In this document: piece by piece, positions 35,762 to 44,127 of the stretch
Numbering within the stretch: position 1 is the first letter of the stretch
Layout of the letters: every line of letters starts with the position of its first letter
From: Paenibacillus borealis
Lineage (GTDB): Bacteria > Bacillota > Bacilli > Paenibacillales > Paenibacillaceae
Length of the DNA stretch: 64,000 nucleotides
Reading direction: 5' to 3'
Assembly: GCF_000758665.1 (NCBI RefSeq)
Contig: NZ_CP009285.1
Location: forward strand, 4,774,001 to 4,838,000
Notes under the pieces: generated by a model
Database searches by the model: none
The model's input: only the letters and a program-made list of their open reading frames with translations
Told to the model about the DNA's origin: nothing
Made by a program: the position numbers and the translations under genes

Positions 35762-35936
35762 GGACTGAGATTCCGTTATTTCGCTATATTCTCTCTTTTT
35801 GGAACGCTCGCGGACTGAGATTCCGTTATTGGCGGCCATTTGCTCTGAAAAGAGCCATTCCGCATCACTTAGCGGAATCTCAGTCCGCAAACTGCCGGAA
35901 TGGCCTCTTTTCCGGCAAATAAAGGCCTCTAAGTCC
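35762..35936. repeat. Four-site element, GGACTGAG family, copy 2
   Basis: GGACTGAGATTCCGTTA occurs at 35762 and 35812; inverted TAGCGGAATCTCAGTCC at 35870-35886; and a decayed inverted copy TAAAGGCCTCTAAGTCC at 35920-35936 (13 of 17 bases match). Spacing is 50, 75 and 50 bp, identical to the copy at 25989. The two direct sites share a further 10 bp on their left (GAACGCTCGC). The element lies in a tandem gap between the DUF218 and APH-like genes. Confidence 0.92.
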
Positions 35937-36058
35937 GCATACTCCTGAACGAACGCATCCGTTCACCCCGATGATCCTTACTTTGTGGATGGGCTGCTGG
36001 GCATTAAGGATCCTGCACTATAATACGCACATCCCTAGTGAAAGCGAGGAATAGCCTG

Positions 36059-36862
36059 GTGACTCAGCACGAAGAAATATTAACCGGCGGAAATGTGAAT
36101 CACATTGTCCGTAAGGCGGACACCGTCCGCCGTCCTGCAGGGGATTGGAGTCCTAATGTCCATGGACTGCTGCAGCATTTAGAGAAGCAGGGCTTCGGGG
36201 GAGCGCCACGTTTTCTCGGAATGGATCCATCCGGACGTGAAATACTGAGCTATATTCCGGGAGAAGTTCCTGGCAATGATTACCCTGAACTCAAAGCCTA
36301 TATGTGGTCTGACGGGACACTCGCCAGTCTGGCGCGCCTTTTGCGCAGCTATCATGACGCAACTGAAGGCTATAAGTCAGATTCAGAGGGAAGCTGGCAA
36401 CTCAGCTATGCCAGTACCAAAGCACATGAAGTGATCTGTCATAATGACGCCGCCCTGTACAATGTGGTTTTTCAGAATGCTGTACCAGTGGCATTCATTG
36501 ATTTCGACATGGCCGGACCCGGGCCGCGGATGTGGGACATTGCCTACTCCATCTATACATCAGTTCCGCTGGCCAGCTTCGCACCTGACTACTCATCCGG
36601 GTCCACCGTAGCGTACCAATCCAATGTACATGCGGCAGACCGGCGCCAGCGGATACAGTTATTTTTTGAGGCATATGGAATTCCCGTCCCTAACGATCTG
36701 CATACATGGATTATTGAGCGTTTGACCGTCCTGTGCGGAACGCTGAAGAATGGTGCCGCGAGCGGCAATGCTGCTTTTATAAAAATGGTTGAGGAAGGAC
36801 ATTTGGCGCACTATGAGCACGAGATCCGGTTTATAGCCGGGCATTACGCAGAATGGAGTTAG
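36059..36862 (+). CDS. Aminoglycoside phosphotransferase (APH)-family kinase
   Basis: 267-aa kinase-fold protein. The Brenner motif HxDxxxxN appears as VICHNDAALYNVVF near residue 133, and the Mg-binding DFD as AFIDFDMAGPGPRMWDIAY. The N-terminal GGNVNHIVRKADTVRRPAGDWSPNVHGLLQHLEKQGF is typical of small-molecule kinases in Firmicutes that are not resistance enzymes. The start is GTG at 36059 with GAGGA 8-9 nt upstream. A TATAAT box lies at 36019-36024 with no strong -35. Substrate unknown; antibiotic resistance should not be assumed. Confidence 0.8.
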   Translation: MTQHEEILTGGNVNHIVRKADTVRRPAGDWSPNVHGLLQHLEKQGFGGAPRFLGMDPSGREILSYIPGEVPGNDYPELKAYMWSDGTLASLARLLRSYHDATEGYKSDSEGSWQLSYASTKAHEVICHNDAALYNVVFQNAVPVAFIDFDMAGPGPRMWDIAYSIYTSVPLASFAPDYSSGSTVAYQSNVHAADRRQRIQLFFEAYGIPVPNDLHTWIIERLTVLCGTLKNGAASGNAAFIKMVEEGHLAHYEHEIRFIAGHYAEWS

Positions 36863-36875
36863 CCAAAAACCGCCA

Positions 36876-36917
36876 AAGAAGCCGGATTCCCTAGACCTCC
36901 AGGAATTCCGGCTTCTT
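36876..36917. terminator. Bidirectional terminator
   Basis: AAGAAGCCGGA (36876-36886) pairs with TCCGGCTTCTT (36907-36917). It lies in the convergent gap between the APH-like and ybaK genes. Confidence 0.8.
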
Positions 36918-36926
36918 GCTCTGCTG

Positions 36927-37403
36927 CTATTCTTTGATCAGATCTGTAAATACAGCAGACACCACATCTGCCAGCAGCTTAGGCTCAAGCTCCATCTGCA
37001 TGCCGATCCGGCCTGCACTGACGGCAATCGTCTGCAACTCCTCTGCACTGCTGTGAATAAACGTGGGATACAGCTTCTTCATGCCAACGGGCGAACATCC
37101 GCCGCGCACATAACCTGTCCACTTCAGCAGCTCCTTCAGCGGGAGCATCTCGATCTTCTTCGCCCCGGCGGCTCTGGCCGCTTTCTTGAGATCCAGCTCT
37201 TCGGCCACCGGAATGACAAATACATAGGGCTGCGGCCCGCTGTGCGAGACCAGTGTCTTAAAAACAACCTCCGCCGGGAGGCCGATCTTCTCAGCAACTG
37301 CGCTCCCGTGAATCTGGCCATCCTCATTATCATACGTATGAATGGCGTATCCGGCCTTTTTTGCATCAAGCATACGCATGGCATTGGTTTTGTTCACTTG
37401 CAT
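36927..37403 (-). CDS. ybaK: Cys-tRNA(Pro)/Cys-tRNA(Cys) deacylase
   Basis: 158-aa trans-editing protein of the YbaK/EbsC family, which hydrolyses mischarged Cys-tRNA(Pro). Characteristic segments are GYAIHTYDN...HGSAVAEKIGLPAEVVFKTLV (with the active-site Lys), VIPVAEELDLKKAARAAGAKKIEML, GYVRGGCSPVGMKK and SAGRIGMQMELEP. The ATG at 37403 follows GGAGG by 11 nt. Single gene, complete. Confidence 0.93.
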   Translation of the reverse strand: MQVNKTNAMRMLDAKKAGYAIHTYDNEDGQIHGSAVAEKIGLPAEVVFKTLVSHSGPQPYVFVIPVAEELDLKKAARAAGAKKIEMLPLKELLKWTGYVRGGCSPVGMKKLYPTFIHSSAEELQTIAVSAGRIGMQMELEPKLLADVVSAVFTDLIKE

Positions 37404-37477
37404 GTCCCTGCTACCTCCAACCACTCTCCGGCGCGCCGGAGCTTTGTTCTCTCACCCTCAAAAATTGCCTTCAGCGG

Positions 37478-37729
37478 CTAATCCCGCGGATAATTCACCT
37501 GCATAATATCCATGAACGGAACCTTGATAATTTCTTCGTTATATCGTAGGTGTACCTTGCCGGTACGCGAATCCATCTCCACAATCACTCCGCGAACCTG
37601 TTCTTCCTTCCCCCAGACCGTCAGCAGAATCTCGGAATCCTCCTGTTTCGCCTCGACCAGCTGATTGCCCAGCTCTTCCAGCACGAATTCGTCGCGGGTA
37701 GGACGTTTTGCCACTTTTGCCTTCGCCAC
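37478..37729 (-). CDS. YolD-like small protein
   Basis: 83-aa cytoplasmic protein. The C-terminal half ILLTVWGKEEQVRGVIVEMD...KVHLRYNEEIIKVPFMDIMQV has the beta-strand pattern of YolD-like proteins, while the N-terminus is short and basic (AKAKVAKRPTRDEF). The GTG at 37729 is chosen because GGAGG ends 6 nt before it. YolD homologues sometimes accompany Y-family polymerases, but none is next to it here. Family placement is by pattern and moderately secure. Confidence 0.65.
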   Translation of the reverse strand: MAKAKVAKRPTRDEFVLEELGNQLVEAKQEDSEILLTVWGKEEQVRGVIVEMDSRTGKVHLRYNEEIIKVPFMDIMQVNYPRD

Positions 37730-37873
37730 TCTATGCCTCCAGTAAGCCATTACAAATTTATGATACTTCCGGGTGTAAATGCTCCCGTATATTATAACAC
37801 GACCTTTACCCCGGGTTTACAAAATAATACCGGCCTTTGCAGCCAATTTTACGGTAAGCCCCTAGCCATGCCT

Positions 37874-39298
37874 TTATTCTTTATGCAAAAGCGACGCACC
37901 CGCTATCCCGGGATGGGTCATTTCATACGGATCCAAGATCAGATTCAGCTCTTCCTCGCTGAGTACGTTGTATTTCAGGCATAAAGCGCGCACAGATTCG
38001 CCGGTCAGAATCGCTTCTCTGGCAATACGCGACACCACCTCATAACCCAGATGCGGATTCACGGCGGTAATGATGCCGACACTCTGCTCCACTTCCCGCT
38101 GCAGCTTCTCTTTATTGGCCACGATGCCTGCCAGGCAGTAGTCCGTAAACACCTTGAAGGAATTGTTCATAATGCTGATCGACTGGATCAGATTGAACAC
38201 CAGCACCGGCTCCATGACGTTCAGCTCCAATTGGCCCGCCTGGGAAGCAAGACAGATCGTATGATCATTGCCGATGACCTGAAAAGCGACCTGATTGATC
38301 ACCTCGGCCATCACCGGGTTCACCTTGCCGGGCATGATGGAAGAGCCGGGCTGGCGGGCCGGAAGTGTAATTTCGCCCAAGCCGGAGCGTGGCCCGGAAG
38401 CCATCAGGCGCAAATCATTGGCGATTTTGGACATGTTCATCATGCAGACCTTCAGCGCTGCCGAGACTTCGGTGTAGGCATCGGTATTCTGCGTAGCGTC
38501 CACCAGATGTTCCGCGCTCACCAGCGGCAGTCCGCTGATCTCGGCGAGAAGCTCCACTACCCGCTTGATATAGCGCGGTTCTGCGTTCAGTCCGGTGCCG
38601 ACTGCAGTCGCTCCCATATTCACCTGATAGAGATGATGCCGCGTATGCTCAATCCGCTGAATATCGCGTTCCAGCACCCGGCTGTATGCCTCGAATTCCT
38701 GGCCCAGACGGATCGGCACCGCATCCTGCAGGTGGGTCCGCCCCATTTTGATAACCGGATCAAATTCTGCCGCCTTCAGCACAAACACGCCATGCATGCT
38801 CCGCATCGTCACCAGCAGCTGCTCCAGCAGAGAGAGCGTGGCAATATGAATCGCCGTCGGAAAAGCATCGTTCGTGGACTGCGCCATATTCACATGCGTG
38901 TTGGGACTAAGCTGCATATAATCGCCTTTGTCCCGGCCCAGCAGCTCCAGAGCACGGTTCGCGATCACTTCATTCGCGTTCATGTTCAGCGAGGTACCGG
39001 CCCCGCCTTGAATCGGGTCAACGATGAACTGGTCATGCCACTTTCCGGTGATTACCTCGTCCGCTGCCGCAACTATAACGTCTCCCAGTCCTTTATAGAG
39101 TCTGCCGATCTCCATATTGGCCAGCGCTGCCGATTTTTTGACAATGCCCATAGCTTTAATCAGTTCCTGATGCACGCGGTACCCGGTAATCGGGAAATTC
39201 TCGACCGCACGCAGCGTCTGTATTCCGTAGTAGGCGTGTTTCTCCACCTGTTTGCTGCCTAAGAAATCCTTCTCCAGCCGGTACTCCATCTGTGTCAT
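37874..39298 (-). CDS. aspA: Aspartate ammonia-lyase
   Basis: 474-aa aspartase/fumarase superfamily enzyme that converts L-aspartate to fumarate and ammonia. It begins MTQMEYRLEKDFLGSKQVEKHAYYGIQTLRA; YYGIQTLRA favours aspartase over fumarase. The signature loop GSSIMPGKVNPVMAE lies near residue 320, and GRTHLQDAVP and STNDAFPTAIH are also present. The ATG at 39298 follows GGGGGGAG by 6 nt. No asparaginase or transporter is adjacent. The long open frame on the opposite strand (38051-39262) is a shadow of this gene. Confidence 0.94.
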   Translation of the reverse strand: MTQMEYRLEKDFLGSKQVEKHAYYGIQTLRAVENFPITGYRVHQELIKAMGIVKKSAALANMEIGRLYKGLGDVIVAAADEVITGKWHDQFIVDPIQGGAGTSLNMNANEVIANRALELLGRDKGDYMQLSPNTHVNMAQSTNDAFPTAIHIATLSLLEQLLVTMRSMHGVFVLKAAEFDPVIKMGRTHLQDAVPIRLGQEFEAYSRVLERDIQRIEHTRHHLYQVNMGATAVGTGLNAEPRYIKRVVELLAEISGLPLVSAEHLVDATQNTDAYTEVSAALKVCMMNMSKIANDLRLMASGPRSGLGEITLPARQPGSSIMPGKVNPVMAEVINQVAFQVIGNDHTICLASQAGQLELNVMEPVLVFNLIQSISIMNNSFKVFTDYCLAGIVANKEKLQREVEQSVGIITAVNPHLGYEVVSRIAREAILTGESVRALCLKYNVLSEEELNLILDPYEMTHPGIAGASLLHKE

Positions 39299-39441
39299 AC
39301 TGCTCCCCCCAAGTCTCCGTAGTAGATGCTTTGCTGCCAAAATAGTGATCTTATTGTTTCCTATGATCTACTAAGATATTACCCTTTTTCCCGTATCATG
39401 TCCTGCAAATGCTGATAGGCGCCGCAGTCTGCAGATAACGC

Positions 39442-39480
39442 AAAGAACCCGGCAGGTATGGATGAAGTCCCGGGCTCTTT
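39442..39480 (-). terminator. Terminator behind the 561-aa unknown gene
   Basis: AAAGAACCCGG (39442-39452) pairs with CCGGGCTCTTT (39470-39480) with one wobble. On the minus strand the stem runs into TTCTTTG. Confidence 0.65.
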
Positions 39481-39505
39481 GCATGGATTTGAAATGGGAA
39501 CAGGC

Positions 39506-41191
39506 TTACACGGAGTAATGATCAAAGGATACCGGTCTGCCGTTAACCTGCGCTTGAGATGCAGCCTGCGCCTGTATGCCGCCTGCGTTGATGCTGAGCT
39601 GCAGATGCTCATTGCTGAGCCAGGTAGTGTACTCCGCAGACAGAATTCCTCCCGCTCCAAACTCGGGTGCCCGCTGCGCGGCGGCTGCAGCAAATTCATC
39701 AAGCCCGCTTATGCCCAGCTCCGCAGCCTGGCTGACGCTTAGCGCTTCAACAACGACTCCGCCCGGCATCCCTCCAGAGATCACCTCAAGATAATCCGGG
39801 CGCTCCAGCAGCTCATAACCATGCGATAAGTAGACTGCGAAATAAACACTACCCGCATAACCGAACAGCGCTGAAGGCTGCTTGATCCATTCCCCTTTAG
39901 GAAGCACACCTGTTATCGCTGTGGCCTCTCCCTCGGGAACCGGGAACAAGGATATGATAGTATTCTGATGATACAGCACTTCCATATAAGGACTTTGGTG
40001 CCGCGGATCGCCTGCATGGTAACCCTGCCCCGGATGGAAGAAGTATAGCCGGTTCACGCCTTCGGCTGCACCCACCGGGAGCGAATACGCCCAGCGCAGC
40101 TGCTCGTTGTCGAACTCTTCAACCCGCTCCCACATGCCGCCTGCCGCGTAATCCGTGGTGATATACGCGTATGAATGCAGCGGAGGCTGGCGTTCCGGAT
40201 CTCCGGCAACCACCTTCTCGGTTTGCTTGAACACCTCTGCCGCTGCTCCGCGGTTCAGGACAGCCGAACGCACCTGCTCCGGCGCTTCATAGAACAGGAA
40301 GCCGGCATATTCGGTACGCGGCATCTCCGCCGGCAGCTTGAAGTCCCCGAACTGCACATAGTCGTGCAGCACATTGCCGTCAGCCGGCACATCATGCGGC
40401 CAGCCCCGGGAATGGGCACCTACCCATGCACCCTGCAGGTACCACTGGCTCCGCTCATTCCAGAGATAATCCAGCATCTCGCCAAGGGTACGCTTAATGC
40501 CGCTGTCTGTCTCCAGCTCCCAGGCGCAGGTGAACGCCTGCATCCAATGCCAGAACCACGGGAGGCTGCCGTACTCCGGCATTCCTCTCTCGCGGATATG
40601 CGCCAGCGTGATTTCCAGGCTGTGCCGTCCGTCTTCCTGCAGCTCGTCATCCTCAAAGAACTTGCCGAAGATCAGCTTGGCCGCCGTATATTTCGCTTCA
40701 TGGTGGCCGAATGTTGTTACCGGCTTACGGAAGAAGCCGCTGCGGTAGATATGGCCGATGGCCGTATGGAAGGCAATGCGCAGTCCGGCGCTGAACTGGC
40801 TGGAATATTGCTTGCAGAACCAGACCATCAGGCTGCCCATGATCTCTACCGGCAATTCATGCGGTGCAGCTTCTCTGGGATGTGGATTCAGACCAAGCGG
40901 CCAGTGGCCATAGAGTTCCGTGCCGGGCTGGCGGTTCTGCAGCAGGACGGTTTCCAGCATTACGGCTTCAGCCTTCCGTTTCGCTTCCTCCCTATCGAAA
41001 GGCAGCTCCAGCGTATCGTCTACCGCAGCGGCAAATAAATAGGAAGCATAATAGAAGTTATTCCGCACATCATCATGGAACCAGAGGCCGCTTCCGAGCA
41101 GCGGACGGCGCTCCGCCTCCAGTGCGATTGAATAGATAATTTCCTGCTGGCGTACTTTATAAGAAGTCTGATCCTGAAGCCTGTCTGCCAT
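39506..41191 (-). CDS. Unrecognised 561-aa protein, possible carbohydrate-active enzyme
   Basis: No family recognised. The protein starts MADRLQDQTSYKVRQQE (ATG at 41191, GGAGGGTGA upstream), has no signal peptide and is rich in aromatic residues. Residues 20-300 look all-helical with repeated aromatic-acidic turns (SGLWFHDDVRNNFYYASYLFAAAVDD, TTFGHHEAKYTAAKLIF, GSLPWFWHWMQAFTCAWELETD, GAWVGAHSRGWPHDVP), as in (alpha/alpha)6 toroids of polysaccharide lyases and glycosidases; residues 330-561 look beta-rich (YITTDYAAGGMWERVEEF, NTIISLFPVPEGEATAITGVLPKGEW). It is divergent from kduI, and its promoter overlaps a near-perfect cre site, so a role in uronate-containing sugar use is likely. The fold is an impression, not a match. 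Confidence 0.7.
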   Translation of the reverse strand: MADRLQDQTSYKVRQQEIIYSIALEAERRPLLGSGLWFHDDVRNNFYYASYLFAAAVDDTLELPFDREEAKRKAEAVMLETVLLQNRQPGTELYGHWPLGLNPHPREAAPHELPVEIMGSLMVWFCKQYSSQFSAGLRIAFHTAIGHIYRSGFFRKPVTTFGHHEAKYTAAKLIFGKFFEDDELQEDGRHSLEITLAHIRERGMPEYGSLPWFWHWMQAFTCAWELETDSGIKRTLGEMLDYLWNERSQWYLQGAWVGAHSRGWPHDVPADGNVLHDYVQFGDFKLPAEMPRTEYAGFLFYEAPEQVRSAVLNRGAAAEVFKQTEKVVAGDPERQPPLHSYAYITTDYAAGGMWERVEEFDNEQLRWAYSLPVGAAEGVNRLYFFHPGQGYHAGDPRHQSPYMEVLYHQNTIISLFPVPEGEATAITGVLPKGEWIKQPSALFGYAGSVYFAVYLSHGYELLERPDYLEVISGGMPGGVVVEALSVSQAAELGISGLDEFAAAAAQRAPEFGAGGILSAEYTTWLSNEHLQLSINAGGIQAQAASQAQVNGRPVSFDHYSV

Positions 41192-41329
41192 TTCCCTCAC
41201 CCTCCAACATATATTTTCTGTATCACGAGCCCCTAATCCGGGAGTCATGCCCGCGTGTGTATACATAGAACAACTATCCCTCTTCTATTAGGTATACTCC
41301 ACCCTGGAAACTCAATGCTTTCCAGCTCT

Positions 41330-41358
41330 ATTGTGCACGCTTTCAGTTCAGATGGCAA
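41330..41358 (-). promoter_or_regulatory. Promoter with overlapping cre site, 561-aa gene
   Basis: On the minus strand TTGCCA (41353-41358) and CACAAT (41330-41335) are 17 nt apart. The cre TGAAAGCGTGCACA (41332-41345, minus strand) matches TGWNANCGNTNWCA at all but one defined position and covers the -10 region, a position for direct CcpA repression. Confidence 0.6.
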
Positions 41359-41410
41359 TCTCTAAAACTAACAAATAAACTAAAATAAACGCACTAAAAA
41401 AGATTATCAC

Positions 41411-41459
41411 TTGCCAAATGAACGTAAATGGATTAAATTGTACCTATACGAACGAAAAT
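41411..41459 (+). promoter_or_regulatory. kduI promoter with direct-repeat operator candidates
   Basis: TTGCCA (41411-41416) and TAAATT (41434-41439) are 17 nt apart. GAACGTAAAT (41420-41429, in the spacer) and GAACGAAAAT (41450-41459, past the start of transcription) form direct repeats exactly 30 bp apart. They are candidate sites for the DeoR-family protein encoded next to kduI. Confidence 0.55.
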
Positions 41460-41487
41460 ACATTTTTCTAAGGAGATTGAATATTCA

Positions 41488-42321
41488 ATGGAAAGACGTT
41501 TTGCATCGCATCCGAATGAAGTTAAGCAGTTTGACACTGAGCGCCTGCGCAAGGAGTTCCACATCCCGGTTATTTTTGCTCCGGATGAACTGAAGCTTGT
41601 CCTGACCCACGAAGACCGCATGATCGTAGGCGGGGCTAATCCGGTCAATGAGGATGTTGTACTTACAACGGACCTTAAGGAGCTTGGAGTGACTTACTTC
41701 CTGGAACGCCGTGAGCTGGGTATTATCAATGTCGGCGGCAAAGGTTCGGTTGTTGTAGACGGAACTGAATATGAAGTTGACTTCAAGGAATGCCTGTATG
41801 TAGGCCAAGGCTCCAAAGATGTTATTTTCAAAAGCGCGGACAGCGCCAAACCGGCGAAATTCTATCTGAATTCCGCTCCGGCCCACCAGTCCTACCCTAC
41901 TACCAAGACCACGCTGGCTGAATCCGAATCCGGTGCCATGGGCGGACTTGAGAATTCCAACGAACGTACAATTCACCGTTTCATTCATACAAACGGCGTG
42001 CAGAGCGCACAGCTTGTTATGGGAATGACTCAACTTAAACCGGGCAGCATGTGGAACACCATGCCATCCCACACTCACCCGCGCCGGATGGAAGCTTATT
42101 TCTACTTCGATCTGCCGGATGATTCCATCGTCTTCCACCTGATGGGCGAACCTACAGAAACCCGCCACATTGTAATGCACAATGAACAGGCTGTCATTTC
42201 TCCAAGCTGGTCCATTCACAGTGGTGTAGGAACTCATAACTATACTTTCATCTGGAGCATGGCCGGAGATAATAAACGTTACGATGATATGGACCCCGTA
42301 GGCATGAAAGAATTACAATAG
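41488..42321 (+). CDS. kduI: 5-dehydro-4-deoxy-D-glucuronate isomerase
   Basis: 277-aa zinc-dependent cupin isomerase (family length about 278). It converts 5-keto-4-deoxyuronate, the product of unsaturated galacturonate or glucuronate ring opening, to 3-deoxy-D-glycero-2,5-hexodiulosonate. The metal-binding pattern is PSHTHPRRMEAYFYF (His-x-His-x4-Glu) with a later His in WSIHSGVGTHNY. ATG follows AAGGAG. It leads the kduI-regulator-kduD unit and takes the product of the GH88 enzyme. Confidence 0.96.
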   Translation: MERRFASHPNEVKQFDTERLRKEFHIPVIFAPDELKLVLTHEDRMIVGGANPVNEDVVLTTDLKELGVTYFLERRELGIINVGGKGSVVVDGTEYEVDFKECLYVGQGSKDVIFKSADSAKPAKFYLNSAPAHQSYPTTKTTLAESESGAMGGLENSNERTIHRFIHTNGVQSAQLVMGMTQLKPGSMWNTMPSHTHPRRMEAYFYFDLPDDSIVFHLMGEPTETRHIVMHNEQAVISPSWSIHSGVGTHNYTFIWSMAGDNKRYDDMDPVGMKELQ

Positions 42322-42355
42322 AAGCAAATCAACTACGGAAAGATGAGGCAGGCGG

Positions 42356-43111
42356 ATGAACCCGATACGGCGGCACGAGATGATTATGGAAGTTATGCTG
42401 AACCAGAAGGATGTAACAGTGAACGAACTGAGCGACAAGCTCCAGGTGACGGGAAAAACAATCCGCGAGGACTTAAGCAAGCTGGAGGAACAAGGACTGA
42501 TCATGCGTGTACACGGCGGAGCTGTGCTGGCACAGAGCGATCAATTCGGCATTCTGCCCTCCAAAGACCCGCTGGATAAATATTCCGAAGAGAAATCGGA
42601 GATTGCGCTGCGTGCACTGGCACATATCGACAAGGATGACATCATCGCACTCGACGGCGGGAGCACCACGCTTGAGATTGCCCGGCGGCTGGAGAATATG
42701 CCCCTGACGGTCATAACCAATGATGTGTACATCATTAGCGAACTGGTTCCCAAAGACAACATACGTCTGGTCGTTCCCGGAGGTTACCGTGTCCGCAATA
42801 TGCTGGCCGGCCCTGAAGCGGTCTCCTATGTACAGAAGCTTAATATTCAAAAAGCCTTTCTCTCGGCGACAGCCGTTCATATCGAGCATGGCCTGTCCAT
42901 CTATACCGGAGATCTAATCGATTTCAAACAAGCTCTAGTATCCACGGCCCGCCAGGTATTCGCTGCCTGCGATCATCACAAATTCGGGCACACCGCTCTG
43001 CGCACCTTTGCTTCACTGCAGGAAGTCGATGTGCTGCTGACAGACAGCGGGCTTGCGCCTGAGACTGTGGAACTGTTCCGCAAGGCCGGCGTCAACATCG
43101 AGTGCGGGTAG
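42356..43111 (+). CDS. DeoR-family regulator inside the kdu operon
   Basis: 251-aa regulator. The N-terminal helix-turn-helix is MNPIRRHEMIMEVMLNQKDVTVNELSDKLQVTGKTIREDLSKLEEQGLIMRVHGGA in standard DeoR form (given here only as its landmarks TVNELSDKLQVTGKTIREDL), and the sensor domain has ALDGGSTTLEIARRLE, TVITNDVYIISEL and CDHHKFGHTAL. It lies 34 bp behind kduI and 66 bp ahead of kduD, so it is likely an autoregulated local repressor. Its domain architecture matches the rhamnose-linked regulator at 4940. Confidence 0.88.
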   Translation: MNPIRRHEMIMEVMLNQKDVTVNELSDKLQVTGKTIREDLSKLEEQGLIMRVHGGAVLAQSDQFGILPSKDPLDKYSEEKSEIALRALAHIDKDDIIALDGGSTTLEIARRLENMPLTVITNDVYIISELVPKDNIRLVVPGGYRVRNMLAGPEAVSYVQKLNIQKAFLSATAVHIEHGLSIYTGDLIDFKQALVSTARQVFAACDHHKFGHTALRTFASLQEVDVLLTDSGLAPETVELFRKAGVNIECG

Positions 43112-43177
43112 TTTAAATATCAATTTAAGCCCTATAAGCGATACTCAATCATGCAACTCAAAGGAGAGAATTATAAT

Positions 43178-43933
43178 ATGTCATCATTATTCAGTTTGGC
43201 AGGTAAAACAGCAATTGTAACGGGAGCCGCCCAGGGTCTTGGACAAGGGATCGCCCTTGCCTTCGCAGAAGCCGGCGCAGATGTAATTTCCGCTTCCCTT
43301 AATGCAAGTGACGAAACTGTAGCAGCTGCTGAAGCTTTTGGCGTAAAAGCACTCAGCATCGCTACGGACCTAAGCGATCACACTAAACTTCAGGGTATGT
43401 TCGACGAAGCTGTTGCCTTCACCGGTAAAGTAGATATACTCGTGAACTGCGCAGGGATGATCCGCCGCACTCCGGCCAAGGATCACAGCGAAAAAGACTG
43501 GTTCGATGTAATCAACCTCAACCAGAACACTGTATTCCTGCTGTCCCAGATCGCCGGCCGCCACTTCCTCGAAAGAGGCAACGGCAAAATCATCAACATC
43601 TGCTCCATGCTCTCCTACCAGGGCGGCATTAACGTACCAGGCTACACTGCAAGTAAGCATGCCGTAGCAGGTCTGACTAAAGCTTTCGCTAATGAATGGG
43701 CTGGTTCCGGCCTGAACATTAACGCCATCGCTCCTGGATATATGGCTACTGAGAACACAGCTCCAATCCGTGCGGATCAGAGCCGCTCCGATTCAATCCT
43801 TGACCGCATTCCTGCCGGCCGCTGGGGAACTGCTGAAGATGTTAAGGGTCCTGCTGTGTTCCTGGCATCCGCTGCTTCCGACTACCTGAACGGACATATC
43901 CTTAATGTTGACGGCGGCTGGTTGGCCAGATAA
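43178..43933 (+). CDS. kduD: 2-dehydro-3-deoxy-D-gluconate 5-dehydrogenase
   Basis: 251-aa short-chain dehydrogenase that reduces the KduI product to 2-keto-3-deoxygluconate. The NAD-binding TGAAQGLGQG (residues 16-25), NCAGMIRR, the catalytic Ser-Tyr-Lys set in CSMLSYQGGINVPGYTASKHAV, and NAIAPGYMATENT are present. The ATG at 43178 follows AAAGGAGAG. KDG kinase and aldolase needed next are not in the window. Confidence 0.94.
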   Translation: MSSLFSLAGKTAIVTGAAQGLGQGIALAFAEAGADVISASLNASDETVAAAEAFGVKALSIATDLSDHTKLQGMFDEAVAFTGKVDILVNCAGMIRRTPAKDHSEKDWFDVINLNQNTVFLLSQIAGRHFLERGNGKIINICSMLSYQGGINVPGYTASKHAVAGLTKAFANEWAGSGLNINAIAPGYMATENTAPIRADQSRSDSILDRIPAGRWGTAEDVKGPAVFLASAASDYLNGHILNVDGGWLAR

Positions 43934-44091
43934 TTCCAGCACTGAAGCTGGAATTGGAACATAAATTTATGATTCGGCCTGCTCCAGATATAGAGATAAT
44001 TAGCGCCGTATACAGACACTGAGCGCATATAGATTTCAATTCCGATGGTGTCTGGCGGCTGCTGTTCAGAGCTTCCTCCAGACATCACAAA

Positions 44092-44120
44092 CCCCGGATG
44101 CTTCGGCATCCGGGGGTCTT
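44092..44120. terminator. Strong terminator after kduD
   Basis: CCCCGGATGC-TTCG-GCATCCGGGG is a perfect 10-bp stem with a stable UUCG-type loop, followed by GTCTTTG. It lies between convergent genes. Confidence 0.85.
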
Positions 44121-44127
44121 TGTATAC

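Noticed and set aside
36059..36862. Antibiotic resistance gene
   Set aside because: APH fold motifs are present, but this superfamily includes many metabolic kinases and the sequence does not match a known resistance enzyme.
38051..39262. 403-codon open frame on the plus strand
   Set aside because: Antisense shadow of aspA, whose aspartase motifs are intact on the minus strand.
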